Positions 52,919-61,124 of a stretch of DNA of 64,000 nucleotides are shown piece after piece (the stretch's first letter is position 1; each line of letters starts with the position of its first letter). Origin of the DNA: Treponema sp. UBA1793. Its GTDB lineage: Bacteria; Spirochaetota; Spirochaetia; Treponematales; Treponemataceae. The DNA lies in contig DCFX01000081.1 in NCBI GenBank assembly GCA_002314445.1, forward strand, positions 50,917 to 114,916, written 5' to 3'. The notes under the pieces were generated by a model, which saw nothing but the letters and a program-made list of their open reading frames with translations, did no database searches and was not told the origin of the DNA. Position numbers and translations under genes: made by a program.

Positions 52919-52973
52919 CCATATACAGGCTCGATCCGATCTGCGGAGCAGCATCGGGAAAACCGGTATATGG
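52919..52973 (+). promoter_or_regulatory. Intercistronic hairpin between binding protein and permeases
   Basis: Arms CCATATAC (52919-52926) and GTATATGG (52966-52973) enclose an inner stem CCGAT (52936-52940) and ATCGG (52953-52957). No T-run follows. Such structures often stabilise the upstream binding-protein message so that it exceeds permease expression. Confidence 0.55.
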
Positions 52974-52991
52974 CCTTTAAGGGAGAAATAA

Positions 52992-53891
52992 ATGTTCAAT
53001 TCCATGATTCGTCCCAAAAAATCTACAATTTTCCTTTTACTGTTTGTCCCTGTTATCTGGTATATTTTCTCAGTATTTGTCCCTTTACTTGCCGCTTTTT
53101 TTTACAGCTTTTTCGACTGGAAGGGTGGCCCCGAAAAAATATTCATCGGATTTGATAATTACGTAAAATTGATACACGATCCGTTGTTTTGGGAAGCTGC
53201 CCTTCATAATATATTTCTGGTTGGAGTCTGCATTGTCGGACAGATAGGACTGGCATTCGTGTTCGTGCTTATTATAATGTCCAGAAACGTACATCTAAAA
53301 GGCGTACACAGAACACTGGTTTTTTTCCCAAGTACTATTTCAGCTATTGCAATCGGTTTCATATGGTCAATGATTTACAATTACCGGTACGGGCTGCTCA
53401 ACTGGATTCTGAAAATCGTCGGACGCAGTGACCTTCAAACCGTATGGCTGAACAATCCAAAGTCGGTGCTGGTACTCGTATCAATTCCTCTTGTGTGGCA
53501 GTTTATCGGCTATTATATGGTCATTCTCTTTTCCGCTGTTGCATCCATTCCGCAGGAATTATTTGAAAGTGCAGAACTTGACGGCGCAAGCGGTGTGCAG
53601 CGCGCTGTATATATAGTCCTTCCTCTGATAAAAAATATTCTTGTTATCTGCATAATGCTCTGCGTCGCAGGAAACATGAAAGTTTTTGATCATATTTATC
53701 AAATGACAAACGGAGGTCCGGGCACAGCCTCAAATGTTCTCGCATTGTACGGATATACAGTTTCATTCCGCCAGTCCGATATGGGATACGGCAGCGCTAT
53801 ATCAGTCGGTATCTGCATACTCAGTTTTATTATTATTCTCTGCACCCGTACCGCTGTAAATGCATTTACCAAAGAGGACAACTCGCTATGA
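52992..53891 (+). CDS. Sugar ABC transporter permease (MsmF type)
   Basis: 299 residues, six membrane segments, first FLLLFVPVIWYIFSVFVPLLAAF. The coupling loop reads ELFESAELDGASGVQRAVYIVLPLI (EAA motif). GGGAG precedes the ATG. It overlaps the next permease gene by four bases (ATGA). It forms a CUT1 importer with the upstream binding protein; the ATPase is not encoded here and is probably a shared MsmK/UgpC-like protein. Confidence 0.93.
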   Translation: MFNSMIRPKKSTIFLLLFVPVIWYIFSVFVPLLAAFFYSFFDWKGGPEKIFIGFDNYVKLIHDPLFWEAALHNIFLVGVCIVGQIGLAFVFVLIIMSRNVHLKGVHRTLVFFPSTISAIAIGFIWSMIYNYRYGLLNWILKIVGRSDLQTVWLNNPKSVLVLVSIPLVWQFIGYYMVILFSAVASIPQELFESAELDGASGVQRAVYIVLPLIKNILVICIMLCVAGNMKVFDHIYQMTNGGPGTASNVLALYGYTVSFRQSDMGYGSAISVGICILSFIIILCTRTAVNAFTKEDNSL

Positions 53892-54748
53892 CAAAAAAAA
53901 TTAAACCCGGTCACGACTCCAAATCCAGAGTTCTTTCCGTTTTTCTCAATGTCATAATGATTATATTTTCGTTTACCTGTGTATTTCCGCTTATCTGGAT
54001 GTTTTATTCTTCATTGAAGCAGCGGACAGCATTCCAGCTTGATATAATCTCGCTCCCGGCTCATCCGACTTTCCAGAATTACATACAGGTGGCACAGGAT
54101 AAGGACGCTCATATATGGACTGCGCTGTTGAGCAGCCTGAGAACTACTGTCACATCAGTATTTTTCATCGTGATGTTCGGCTACGTAATAGGATACATTC
54201 TTGCCCGTATCAAATTCAGGGGTGAACGGATGCTTTCCGTGTTATTACTGCTCGGCCTGCTGATCCCGATTCATTCCCTGCTTGTTCCAGTCTATGTCGT
54301 CTTTAACAAGCTCGGAATTGCCGACACATGGTATACGCTCGTTCTGCCGTATGTAGCATTCGGTCTCCCCATCGCAGTTTTTCTGATAAACGGCTATGTA
54401 AAAAGCGTTCCAATCGAATTTGAAGAAGCCGCAGCAATCGACGGATATAATTTTACTCATACCATGTTTTCAATAATCCTTCCCATCTGCACGCCCATAC
54501 TGGTAACGGTAGCAATTATCCAGACATTTGCATGCTGGAACGAATTTTCATTTGCACTTGTTCTTGTGAATGATGCAGCATATAAAACAGTACCTCTGGC
54601 AATGACTCAATTTACCGGACAATTCAATTCTAACTATCCGAAAATGATGGCAGCAATGCTTATAACAATGGCGCCTATTGTTATTTTCTACTTTGCGTTC
54701 AGTAAAAAAATAATACAGGGCATGGTTGCAGGAGCAATAAAAGGCTGA
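53888..54748 (+). CDS. Sugar ABC transporter permease (MsmG type)
   Basis: 286 residues, six membrane segments. The coupling loop IEFEEAAAIDGYNFTHTMFSI and the terminal KIIQGMVAGAIKG are typical of the second CUT1 permease. Translationally coupled to the preceding permease by a four-base overlap. Confidence 0.94.
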   Translation: MTKKIKPGHDSKSRVLSVFLNVIMIIFSFTCVFPLIWMFYSSLKQRTAFQLDIISLPAHPTFQNYIQVAQDKDAHIWTALLSSLRTTVTSVFFIVMFGYVIGYILARIKFRGERMLSVLLLLGLLIPIHSLLVPVYVVFNKLGIADTWYTLVLPYVAFGLPIAVFLINGYVKSVPIEFEEAAAIDGYNFTHTMFSIILPICTPILVTVAIIQTFACWNEFSFALVLVNDAAYKTVPLAMTQFTGQFNSNYPKMMAAMLITMAPIVIFYFAFSKKIIQGMVAGAIKG

Positions 54749-54756
54749 TACACGCC

Positions 54757-54798
54757 AATCAGTATGCAGTACGGTTTGTCTGTATCTGCATACTGATT
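54757..54798 (+). terminator. Hairpin after the sugar transporter operon
   Basis: 13-bp perfect arms, 54757-54769 and 54786-54798 (AATCAGTATGCAG and complement) with a 16-base loop, eight bases after the permease stop codon. The T-tract is poor (TTATCTAAAA), so termination may be partial. Confidence 0.55.
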
Positions 54799-54823
54799 TA
54801 TCTAAAAAGAAAGGTTGAATTTA

Positions 54824-54853
54824 TATATGTAATTAGGTAACATATTACATATA
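54824..54853 (+). promoter_or_regulatory. Palindromic operator before the FMN-binding/MarR operon
   Basis: Perfect 10-bp arms TATATGTAAT (54824-54833) and ATTACATATA (54844-54853) are separated by 10 bases, then GAGG and the ATG at 54865. A MarR-type repressor encoded as the second gene of the operon is the natural candidate to bind here. Confidence 0.6.
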
Positions 54854-54864
54854 AGAGGTTCTAA

Positions 54865-55257
54865 ATGTCAAGAAATAGTGTGCTGGCTGCAGGTGCAGCT
54901 CTTTTATGCACTGTGCTGCTGAGCAGCTGCTCAGTTACAAAGAAAATGCAGGAGCAGCTGAAAGAGCTCCCGTTTCCTGCTGTCGACATGGCTCATGTAA
55001 AAGACGGGACGTATACGGGAACGGCTGAAACGCTGCTTGTGCAGGCAGATGTTTCCGTAGAAATAATCGGCGGTCACATCCGGCAGATAAAAATCCTCCG
55101 TCATATAAACGGCAAAGGAAAAAAAGCAGAAACGATTGTAAACACAATGAAAGCCGCAAACACGTGGGATGTTGACTGCGTCAGCGGCGCTACGGCATCA
55201 AGTCTTGTCTTAAAAAGTGCCACGGCACAGGCAATTGCAAAGGGTGCGGCTGAATGA
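54865..55257 (+). CDS. FMN-binding domain lipoprotein
   Basis: 130 residues with a lipoprotein signal ending at Cys22 (LLSSC). A single FMN_bind domain follows (about 45-130): KDGTYTGTAE, VSVEIIGGHIRQIKIL and DCVSGATASSLVL. The SGATAS segment matches the flavinylation site in which a Ser/Thr carries covalent FMN. Such small proteins shuttle electrons outside the inner membrane. Its gene overlaps the MarR gene by four bases. Confidence 0.88.
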   Translation: MSRNSVLAAGAALLCTVLLSSCSVTKKMQEQLKELPFPAVDMAHVKDGTYTGTAETLLVQADVSVEIIGGHIRQIKILRHINGKGKKAETIVNTMKAANTWDVDCVSGATASSLVLKSATAQAIAKGAAE

Positions 55258-55724
55258 ACAGAGAGGCTCTCCTGAACGGAATCGACGACAGGCGTATTTT
55301 ATTCGCCAGCCTGCTTTCGCTCGGTAATGTGCTCCAAACGACGCTTGACAGTTTCTTTTCGGAAATAACAAGCAAGCAGTTTTTTCTGCTTATCTGTATG
55401 AATTTGTTTTCGGATCATGATCCGTCAATTAAGGAACTTGCAGAAGTTATGCAGTCGTCCCACCAGAACGTAAAACAACTTCTGCTGAAACTGGAAAAAA
55501 ACGGTTTCGTCAGAACTTATGCGGATGAATCAGACGGCAGAATTATCAGAGTCAAGGTTACAGATAAAAAAAAACTGCTTGACAAAAAATATGATGAACC
55601 GAGCAGAACGGCGATGGGAAAAATGTTCCACGGCATTGACGATAAGGCGGCCGCAACCACTCTTAAAACATTAACGCAGATTGAACAGAATCTTGCATAT
55701 ATCAGAAAGGAGAAAAATGTATGA
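55254..55724 (+). CDS. MarR family regulator
   Basis: 156 residues. The winged helix reads PSIKELAEVMQSSHQNVKQLLLKLEKNGFVRTYADESDGRIIRVKVTDKGK-like text (about 60-110), with helices at both ends for dimerisation. It is encoded between the FMN-binding lipoprotein and flavodoxin genes with four-base overlaps on both sides, so it probably autoregulates this redox operon through the palindromes at 54824 and 56301. Confidence 0.92.
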   Translation: MNREALLNGIDDRRILFASLLSLGNVLQTTLDSFFSEITSKQFFLLICMNLFSDHDPSIKELAEVMQSSHQNVKQLLLKLEKNGFVRTYADESDGRIIRVKVTDKKKLLDKKYDEPSRTAMGKMFHGIDDKAAATTLKTLTQIEQNLAYIRKEKNV

Positions 55725-56242
55725 ATGCAATAGTCGTCTATACAAGCAAAACAGGGTTTACCAAACGGTATGCTGAATGGATAGCTGAAGAGCTGCATTG
55801 TGAAGCTGCCGCTTTTAATAAAAAAAGCATAAAGTCTCTCGATAGATATGAGCTTATAATTTACGGCGGCGGTATCACTGCGAATACCATAAACGGACTT
55901 TCTGCACTGAAAAAATTACGGGCCTATAATGAGAAAAAAGTAATTGTCTTTGCAACCGGTGCGACACCGGAAAAAGCAGTAAACACTATAAATCAGATAC
56001 GTGACAAAAATTTTCCCGGACAGGAGAAAGCTCGTATTCCTTTTTTCTTTATGCAGGGCGGAATTAATTATGAGCGCATGGGATTCATGGGGCGTAAGGT
56101 GATGCATTTTATGCATAGCATACTTTCAAAAAAGCCAAACAGAACTGAAGAAGAGACTGAGATGATGAATGCACTTGCAGCATCTTACGATGCATCCGAC
56201 CGTTCTTCAATACAGCTTCTTTTGGAATATATACAAAAATGA
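55721..56242 (+). CDS. Flavodoxin-like protein (flavodoxin domain, HemG-like group)
   Basis: 173 residues. The FMN phosphate loop VVYTSKTGFTKRYAEWIAEEL is at the N-terminus, and IIYGGGITANTINGL and VIVFATGATPE follow the flavodoxin pattern. The C-terminal extension FMQGGINYERMGFMGRKVMHFM is seen in the flavodoxin_5 group. It is a cytoplasmic electron carrier or oxidoreductase, coupled by overlap to the MarR gene. Partner unknown. Confidence 0.88.
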   Translation: MNAIVVYTSKTGFTKRYAEWIAEELHCEAAAFNKKSIKSLDRYELIIYGGGITANTINGLSALKKLRAYNEKKVIVFATGATPEKAVNTINQIRDKNFPGQEKARIPFFFMQGGINYERMGFMGRKVMHFMHSILSKKPNRTEEETEMMNALAASYDASDRSSIQLLLEYIQK

Positions 56243-56255
56243 ATTAGCTTTTCTT

Positions 56256-56314
56256 TTGTATTTCCTCCAAAAATAGGTTATATTAATAGCAGAAGTAATA
56301 GTACTATATAGTAC
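56256..56314 (+). promoter_or_regulatory. Promoter and palindromic operator of the DOMON gene
   Basis: TTGTAT (56256-56261), 17 bases, TATATT (56279-56284), then a perfect 14-bp palindrome GTACTATATAGTAC (56301-56314), and GGAG before the ATG at 56332. The palindrome lies just after the expected start, as for a repressor site. Confidence 0.65.
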
Positions 56315-56331
56315 GTAATCAGGAGATTAAT

Positions 56332-56868
56332 ATGAAAGGAAAAAATTTACTATTGTCGTTTGTAATTCTGGGTGGTTTCTGCATATTCCCGCTTGCGGCT
56401 CAAACACTTGCGCCATCTTCAGCAATGCCTGCCGCAGACGGCATGGTAGGTACTGATGAATACACGTGGAAAACAGAACAGAAAGGTGCTGTACTTTCTT
56501 TGGCTCTTTCTGCGGACGGCAGTACCCTTTATGCTGCAGTTGACACACCGGCTGCCGGATGGGCTGCAGTCGGGCTTGGCGCGAGAGGCATGAACGGTGC
56601 TTTCATGGTGCTCGGTTCTGATGATGCCGGAAAAACGGAAATCAGCGAGCAGACAGGAAAGGGATTCAGCCATACCCCGAATGCGGAAAAAATACTTAAA
56701 ACACAGGCTGTAAAAGAAACAGGGGGAAGAACAGTACTCGAATTTTCAGTTCCTGCTGCAAAGTTTATAAAAAATGGAAAACTTGACGTAATTGCCGCAT
56801 GGGCAAAAAAAGATTCCTTTAAGACAAAGCATACGCAGCATATATCGTTATCAGTTCAGACTAACTAA
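56332..56868 (+). CDS. Exported DOMON-domain protein
   Basis: 178 residues with a signal peptide ending FPLAAQ. The DOMON beta-sandwich occupies about 35-178 (YTWKTEQKGAVLSLALSADGSTLYAAVDTPAAGWAAVGLG split over strands, then GRTVLEFSVPAAKF). DOMON domains bind haem or sugars outside the cell. Next to an FMN-binding lipoprotein and a flavodoxin, haem/redox use is more likely. It has its own promoter. Confidence 0.82.
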   Translation: MKGKNLLLSFVILGGFCIFPLAAQTLAPSSAMPAADGMVGTDEYTWKTEQKGAVLSLALSADGSTLYAAVDTPAAGWAAVGLGARGMNGAFMVLGSDDAGKTEISEQTGKGFSHTPNAEKILKTQAVKETGGRTVLEFSVPAAKFIKNGKLDVIAAWAKKDSFKTKHTQHISLSVQTN

Positions 56869-56877
56869 AATGGGCGG

Positions 56878-56929
56878 ATAAAACATTCCGGGGGAAAAAG
56901 CAGAATAATGTATCCACGGAATGTTTTAT
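56878..56929. terminator. Bidirectional terminator between DOMON and AraC genes
   Basis: 13-bp perfect arms ATAAAACATTCCG (56878-56890) and complement (56917-56929) between convergent genes, followed on the plus strand by TTTATTTTTG. It overlaps the last codons of the AraC-type gene. Confidence 0.75.
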
Positions 56930-57981
56930 TTTATTTTTGACCTGAACTCTACAGGAGTCATATGGTAACGGGTTCGAAACAATTTATAAAAATACGCAGG
57001 TGTACTGTATCCTATACGCGCTGAAATTTTTTCGACTGATAAATCCGTTTTTTGCAGCAGGCGCTCTGCTTCCTTAAGTCTGTATTCCTGCACAAGTTCA
57101 TTAAAATTCCTGTCTGTCAGTTTTTTAATTTTCCGTCCAAGGTAATTCTCCTGAAAATGAAAATCATCCGCCAGAGCCTTTAACGTTATATACTGGTAAT
57201 TTTTTTCGATACAGTTCAGTAACTGCATCATCTTAGCATCATTATTAATTCTGCCGACGGTAAGGACACACTTCTCTTCCGGTATCCTCGCTAATTCGGT
57301 CATAAGCAGAAACGTATAATACGTGTAAGCATGTCTCCATCCGGCTTCTTTTTCAAACAATTCAGAAAAAAGATCAAATAAGATATTCTCAAACTTTTTT
57401 CTCTGTCGCATATCTGCTGTAAGACGCACTTCATATTGACGCTGACTGCACAGTGTATACTCTGCAAATTCCTTTAACGCTGTGCAGGTATGAGGATTAT
57501 TAAAATCTTCCTGTTTAAGATATTCAATCGGGATAAAGCATTTGAATATAATATCGTTGTCACCGGCAGCCTCCAGACCGTGAATAACATGCTGATTTAT
57601 CATACACAATTCTTTTTCTTTCAGCAGGAAAGAGGAGCCTGTATTACCAATATAATATCTGCAGCTTCCTTTATATACGTAATCAAGTTCTATATATGTA
57701 TGCTTATGCAGGTACATCGCCATTTTATTTGTATGCTTGCAGATTTGAAATCCGGCTGCCTTTTTTATGAGGATATTCCGGCTGCCCAAACACTCCTGAG
57801 CGGTGCTGTTATACAGGCTCAAATTTAAGTCCTTGTTTTTCAGGAAATAATTCAGATATCCTTTCATAACGTCCGTCATAATAAATTCTTTCATCAGTAC
57901 GTCGGGAAGCGAAGTGTCCGCCTGGCGAAGACATTCGAGATCCTGTTCATGTAACAACCTAAGTATTGACTCTTTGTTCAT
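56926..57981 (-). CDS. AraC family transcriptional regulator
   Basis: 351 residues. The N-terminal ligand/cupin-like part (about 60-200, with HKHTYIELDYVYKGSCRYYIG) is followed by a C-terminal double HTH (about 250-350: LKALADDFHFQENYLGRKIKKLT and LSVEKISARIGYSTPAYFYKLF). It overlaps the 3' end of the MATE gene by 23 bases and has an AAAGGA ribosome site. It probably controls the APH-MATE-AraC operon. Confidence 0.92.
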   Translation of the reverse strand: MNKESILRLLHEQDLECLRQADTSLPDVLMKEFIMTDVMKGYLNYFLKNKDLNLSLYNSTAQECLGSRNILIKKAAGFQICKHTNKMAMYLHKHTYIELDYVYKGSCRYYIGNTGSSFLLKEKELCMINQHVIHGLEAAGDNDIIFKCFIPIEYLKQEDFNNPHTCTALKEFAEYTLCSQRQYEVRLTADMRQRKKFENILFDLFSELFEKEAGWRHAYTYYTFLLMTELARIPEEKCVLTVGRINNDAKMMQLLNCIEKNYQYITLKALADDFHFQENYLGRKIKKLTDRNFNELVQEYRLKEAERLLQKTDLSVEKISARIGYSTPAYFYKLFRTRYHMTPVEFRSKIK

Positions 57982-59311
57982 GTCGTTCCTTTCTTACTGT
58001 ACAAACAATAAAAACCGAAGAAATACAGCACGCCGTTACTGATGCTGCCGGAAACGAATACCAGATTCCTTTTACACCGTACAAAGCAGACAATCCGGCT
58101 GTAACCGGTATAAAACAGAAAATGTACGGGCAAAGCGACAACAACAATGCAGCAGTCTTCCTTCCGGCGGCCTGAAAATATGCTGTTTCCACGGATTGTA
58201 TTGCGCTGAAAAACATTCCTGCGTTTGTAATTCTGAGAACGGCAGCCCCCATCGCCCGTACTTCCGCATCAGAAGTAAATACATGCATTATGCCTGCCGC
58301 GCACAGGAAGACAATGCCGGAAACAAGTATACCATATATTCCTGCAGCGGCAACACTTTTCTTCAACGCAATGCCGACTCGCTCTTTTTTACCTGCCCCA
58401 TAGTTATACCCGATTACCGGCTGAATTCCCTGTACGATTCCGTTAACCGGAATAATAAAAAACATATTGATTTTATTAACTATGCCATAAGTATTCAGCG
58501 GCGTATTCCCGCCGTAAGTTTTCAGTAAACGGTTAATGACAATAAGCGCCACGCTGTAACTGCCCAGCTGAATAAACGAAGGTAACCCTGTTCCTATAAT
58601 TTCCCTCAGGATTGTTCCATCCGGCTGAAAGTGCACAGCCTTTATGTTCAGTGCGCTTTTTCCCGAGAAAAAAAAATAATACACACTCATCCCGACCGAT
58701 ACACATTGTGCAAATACAGTGGCACCCGCAGCTCCTGACACACCCAGATGAAACCCGAAAATCATAACAGGATCAAGGACAAGATTCACCACCATCGGTA
58801 TGAACCAGATATACAAAGCAAACATACTGTTTCCCTCTCCACGGATAAGGCTTGAAAATGCCGTACTGGTAACAGCTCCAATCAGGATAATACGGGTATA
58901 TTTTTCCGCAAAAGGAAAAAGTTCCGGCGTAATCCCCATACAGAAAAGAAGTTTTTTCAAAAATATCAGACCGGACACTGTAATGCATACGGAAATACTA
59001 TAGAAAAGACCGAACGTATTCGCAGCTGTTTTATTTGCCTTTTCATATTCACCTTTGCCTAAAGCGAGGGATACTACAGAGGCGCTTCCGCTGCCGAGCG
59101 TCGTACTCACAGCGGAAAGCAATATGAACAGCGGAAATGAAACAGAAAGTCCGCCTGCTGCATTCAGTCCAATTCCCCTCGCAATATATATGGTATCGAC
59201 AGCTGTATTGATATTATAAACACTTAAAGCAATTATCGCAGGAATAGACATTTTCCACAAAAGCTTCCCTACCGGATATTCTCCAAGAAATGATTTGTCA
59301 GCGTTATCCAT
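57959..59311 (-). CDS. MATE family efflux transporter
   Basis: 450 residues, about twelve membrane segments. MSIPAIIALSVYNINTAVDTIYIARG at the N-terminus and VIGYNYGAGKKERV are typical of the MepA-like MATE group. It lies 14 bases after an aminoglycoside-phosphotransferase-like gene and before an AraC regulator. Together they could handle a toxic small molecule; the substrate is unknown. Confidence 0.92.
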   Translation of the reverse strand: MDNADKSFLGEYPVGKLLWKMSIPAIIALSVYNINTAVDTIYIARGIGLNAAGGLSVSFPLFILLSAVSTTLGSGSASVVSLALGKGEYEKANKTAANTFGLFYSISVCITVSGLIFLKKLLFCMGITPELFPFAEKYTRIILIGAVTSTAFSSLIRGEGNSMFALYIWFIPMVVNLVLDPVMIFGFHLGVSGAAGATVFAQCVSVGMSVYYFFFSGKSALNIKAVHFQPDGTILREIIGTGLPSFIQLGSYSVALIVINRLLKTYGGNTPLNTYGIVNKINMFFIIPVNGIVQGIQPVIGYNYGAGKKERVGIALKKSVAAAGIYGILVSGIVFLCAAGIMHVFTSDAEVRAMGAAVLRITNAGMFFSAIQSVETAYFQAAGRKTAALLLSLCPYIFCFIPVTAGLSALYGVKGIWYSFPAASVTACCISSVFIVCTVRKERHEQRVNT

Positions 59312-59325
59312 ACATGCTTTTTCCT

Positions 59326-60342
59326 TTATAACCGTTCAAGACGTGCTAAACAGCTAAGGACCGCCTTTTTTGATAAAAACTGCTGAATGTGACCGTACAA
59401 AAAATCGTAACGGAATGTTTCGGCTGCCATAATTGTAAAAATATACATCCGGTACAACTGGTACAGTTTCACATCCTGCCGGGTATATTCTTTTTTCTGC
59501 AGACTATGCTGTAAGTACGCGGCAAGAAATGATTTTTCCTTCCGTATATCGTCCGACATAATAAATGAGGTCGGAAAATCCGCAACAGGATCTCCCCAGA
59601 AAGCCCTTTCAAAATCGATAATTCCTTCTATAGTGTATTCAGCCCCTGCTTTTATGACAAAAATATTACCTTCATGACAGTCAAAATCAACAAGAGACGG
59701 GTCTTTCAGGCTGCAAAGAATGTCTGCATTTTTTTTAAGGACATCTTCAATCCTTTCATACGGCAACGCAACATGATGCTCTCTGCTGTCCTTTAAGACC
59801 ATGTCGAACATATGCAGAAAAGCCTCTTTCCATGTCGTGTACTGCTGTGCTTTGTCTTCCGCAAAATACCCGAAGTACCCGCCCGTAATCTGATGTATCT
59901 GTGCAATATATCCGGCCTGCTCAATTCTTATCTTCTCAAGATTATGCTTATCAATCTTCATAATCAGTTTGTTTAACGCAGTTCCCTTAAGCGCTGTCAT
60001 AAAAAAATAATTGCTGCTGATATACTTCCTGCTGAAATCATATGCAAGAATTTTAGGAATCGGAACAGTTGTTTTTTCTGCAATAAGCCGGAAACATTCA
60101 ACTTCAACAGGCATAATATCCTGTTCATAGGTAAGAAGCGTTGTACCGGGAACGACTCCCACTTTTAATATAATTCTGTCATGTTCGTTTATTCTTTCAA
60201 TTGAATATACGGAATTGAACATGCCCCCTTTCAATTCTGTAATCGCCCCAGTCAGACATGATTCACCAAAATTAACCCGTACCAGCATCCTTATCTGATT
60301 TTCCGACAGCTGATTCTTTGTTATACTCTTCATTTTTTTCAT
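59326..60342 (-). CDS. Aminoglycoside phosphotransferase-like kinase (APH family)
   Basis: 338 residues. Kinase-like fold: a nucleotide loop around LKGGMFNSVYSIE, Lys in IILKVGVV, the catalytic loop LVDFDCHEGNIFV (Asp and Asn in place, His-Gly changed) and the metal Asp in GIIDFERAFWGDP. The family phosphorylates antibiotics, choline, homoserine or other small alcohols. It is first in an operon with MATE and AraC genes. The real substrate cannot be read from sequence. Confidence 0.87.
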   Translation of the reverse strand: MKKMKSITKNQLSENQIRMLVRVNFGESCLTGAITELKGGMFNSVYSIERINEHDRIILKVGVVPGTTLLTYEQDIMPVEVECFRLIAEKTTVPIPKILAYDFSRKYISSNYFFMTALKGTALNKLIMKIDKHNLEKIRIEQAGYIAQIHQITGGYFGYFAEDKAQQYTTWKEAFLHMFDMVLKDSREHHVALPYERIEDVLKKNADILCSLKDPSLVDFDCHEGNIFVIKAGAEYTIEGIIDFERAFWGDPVADFPTSFIMSDDIRKEKSFLAAYLQHSLQKKEYTRQDVKLYQLYRMYIFTIMAAETFRYDFLYGHIQQFLSKKAVLSCLARLERL

Positions 60343-60458
60343 CCTGCCAATTGATCTTATTTCTTTTTATTATTTGACCGTTCTCGTGTTCTGGCAATCC
60401 TCTGAAGTTACTTTTGATACTGCAAGGTATCGTCTAAAATGACTTTTCAGCAGACATA

Positions 60459-60488
60459 TTGCAATTACAGCAGCATACACTCTAATAT
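60459..60488 (+). promoter_or_regulatory. Probable promoter of the interrupted kinase gene
   Basis: TTGCAA (60459-60464), 18 bases and TAATAT (60483-60488), followed by GAGG and the ATG at 60527. A working promoter upstream of a 29-codon remnant supports the view that the gene was intact before interruption. Confidence 0.45.
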
Positions 60489-60526
60489 AGACTCCGGCTA
60501 CGAAAAAAATAAAAGAGGCGGTTATT

Positions 60527-60616
60527 ATGGATATGCAGCTGATTGGATCAGGAAGAACGGCGGATGTTTACCTGCTTGAAGAAAATAAAGTACTGAAACT
60601 GTATCGTCCGTTGTAA
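60527..60616 (+). pseudogene. N-terminal remnant of an APH-like kinase gene at the prophage border
   Basis: 29 codons beginning MDMQLIGSGRTADVYLLEEN and ending KLYRPL-stop. The glycine loop GSGRTADVY and the following Lys are those of kinase-fold phosphotransferases, and GAGG precedes the ATG, so this was a real gene start. The frame stops as the sequence changes to phage-type DNA. The rest of the gene is expected beyond the other end of the prophage, outside the window. Confidence 0.65.
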
Positions 60617-60775
60617 TTTATAGCATGATATGATAATTCTTTGTTGTTCTGCTTATTGTTGCTAACTTACCATGTTGTAAAGAATTACATGCTATACCGA
60701 AGAAAACGCTCATGATAAATATTTCCTGCTAAAACCCCGTAAAAACCCCGTTTTAATACCAAAAAGAAGCCGGTT
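60617..60775. other. Probable prophage attachment region with interrupted inverted repeat
   Basis: No gene is visible. TATAGCATG and AATTCTTT (60619-60642) recur inverted as AAAGAATT and CATGCTATA (60679-60696). Further on, a short direct repeat AACCCCGT occurs twice around 60735-60755. Inverted arm sites near a gene break fit an integrase attachment site, but the duplicated core cannot be checked without the other end. Confidence 0.4.
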
Positions 60776-61006
60776 TTATGCCTTTTCGTTACCCTGTTTG
60801 TTTACCTGTTTATTCAGACAATATCCGGCATGAAAAATATATTCTGCTGCATTGTCGACCGCAGGTAAAACAATAGTTTTCATATTTCTGTTATGTACCC
60901 ATTGTTCGGCTGCCGCATTTAATATTTTGAAACGATAGCAATGTACATCATCCCGTTTCCATGACTCAAACAGTTTTCTTTCTGTTTCGTCGGTTATAAA
61001 ATCCAT
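60776..61006 (-). CDS. Small prophage protein, possible immunity protein
   Basis: 76 residues (MDFITDETERKLFESWKRDD...), acidic N-terminal half and mostly helical by appearance, with AGAGG six bases before the ATG. A TATAAT box lies upstream on the same strand (about 61043-61048). I recognise no family. It is the first gene after the MuF protein that ends in a nuclease-type domain, the position where immunity genes for such toxins are usually found, so an antitoxin role is a reasonable but unproven guess. Confidence 0.55.
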   Translation of the reverse strand: MDFITDETERKLFESWKRDDVHCYRFKILNAAAEQWVHNRNMKTIVLPAVDNAAEYIFHAGYCLNKQVNKQGNEKA

Positions 61007-61049
61007 AAAAAACCTCTTGCAAAATCAGTATTTTAGTGTAATATTATAA

Positions 61050-61124
61050 GTAGTGGAGGCTACCACGTCATGTTGCGTGTGAAGCCCCCGCTTCCCGAAG
61101 AGCGCTATCAGGCGCTCTTTTTTT
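61050..61124 (+). ncRNA. Candidate structured small RNA with intrinsic terminator
   Basis: A plus-strand promoter-like TTGCAA (61017-61022), 16 bases and TAATAT (61039-61044) is followed by GGAGGCT (61055-61061) pairing with AGCCCCC (61083-61089) with one mismatch, an inner CACG/CGTG stem (61064-61067, 61076-61079), and a 7-bp terminator stem (61099-61105 with 61112-61118) ending in seven T. The RNA would be about 72 bases and convergent with the MuF gene, whose stop codon it reaches. No open frame is supported. Confidence 0.6.

Noticed and set aside
60617..60775. tRNA or tmRNA gene as the prophage attachment site
   Set aside because: No cloverleaf or T-loop sequence could be found; the neighbouring remnant is a kinase start instead.
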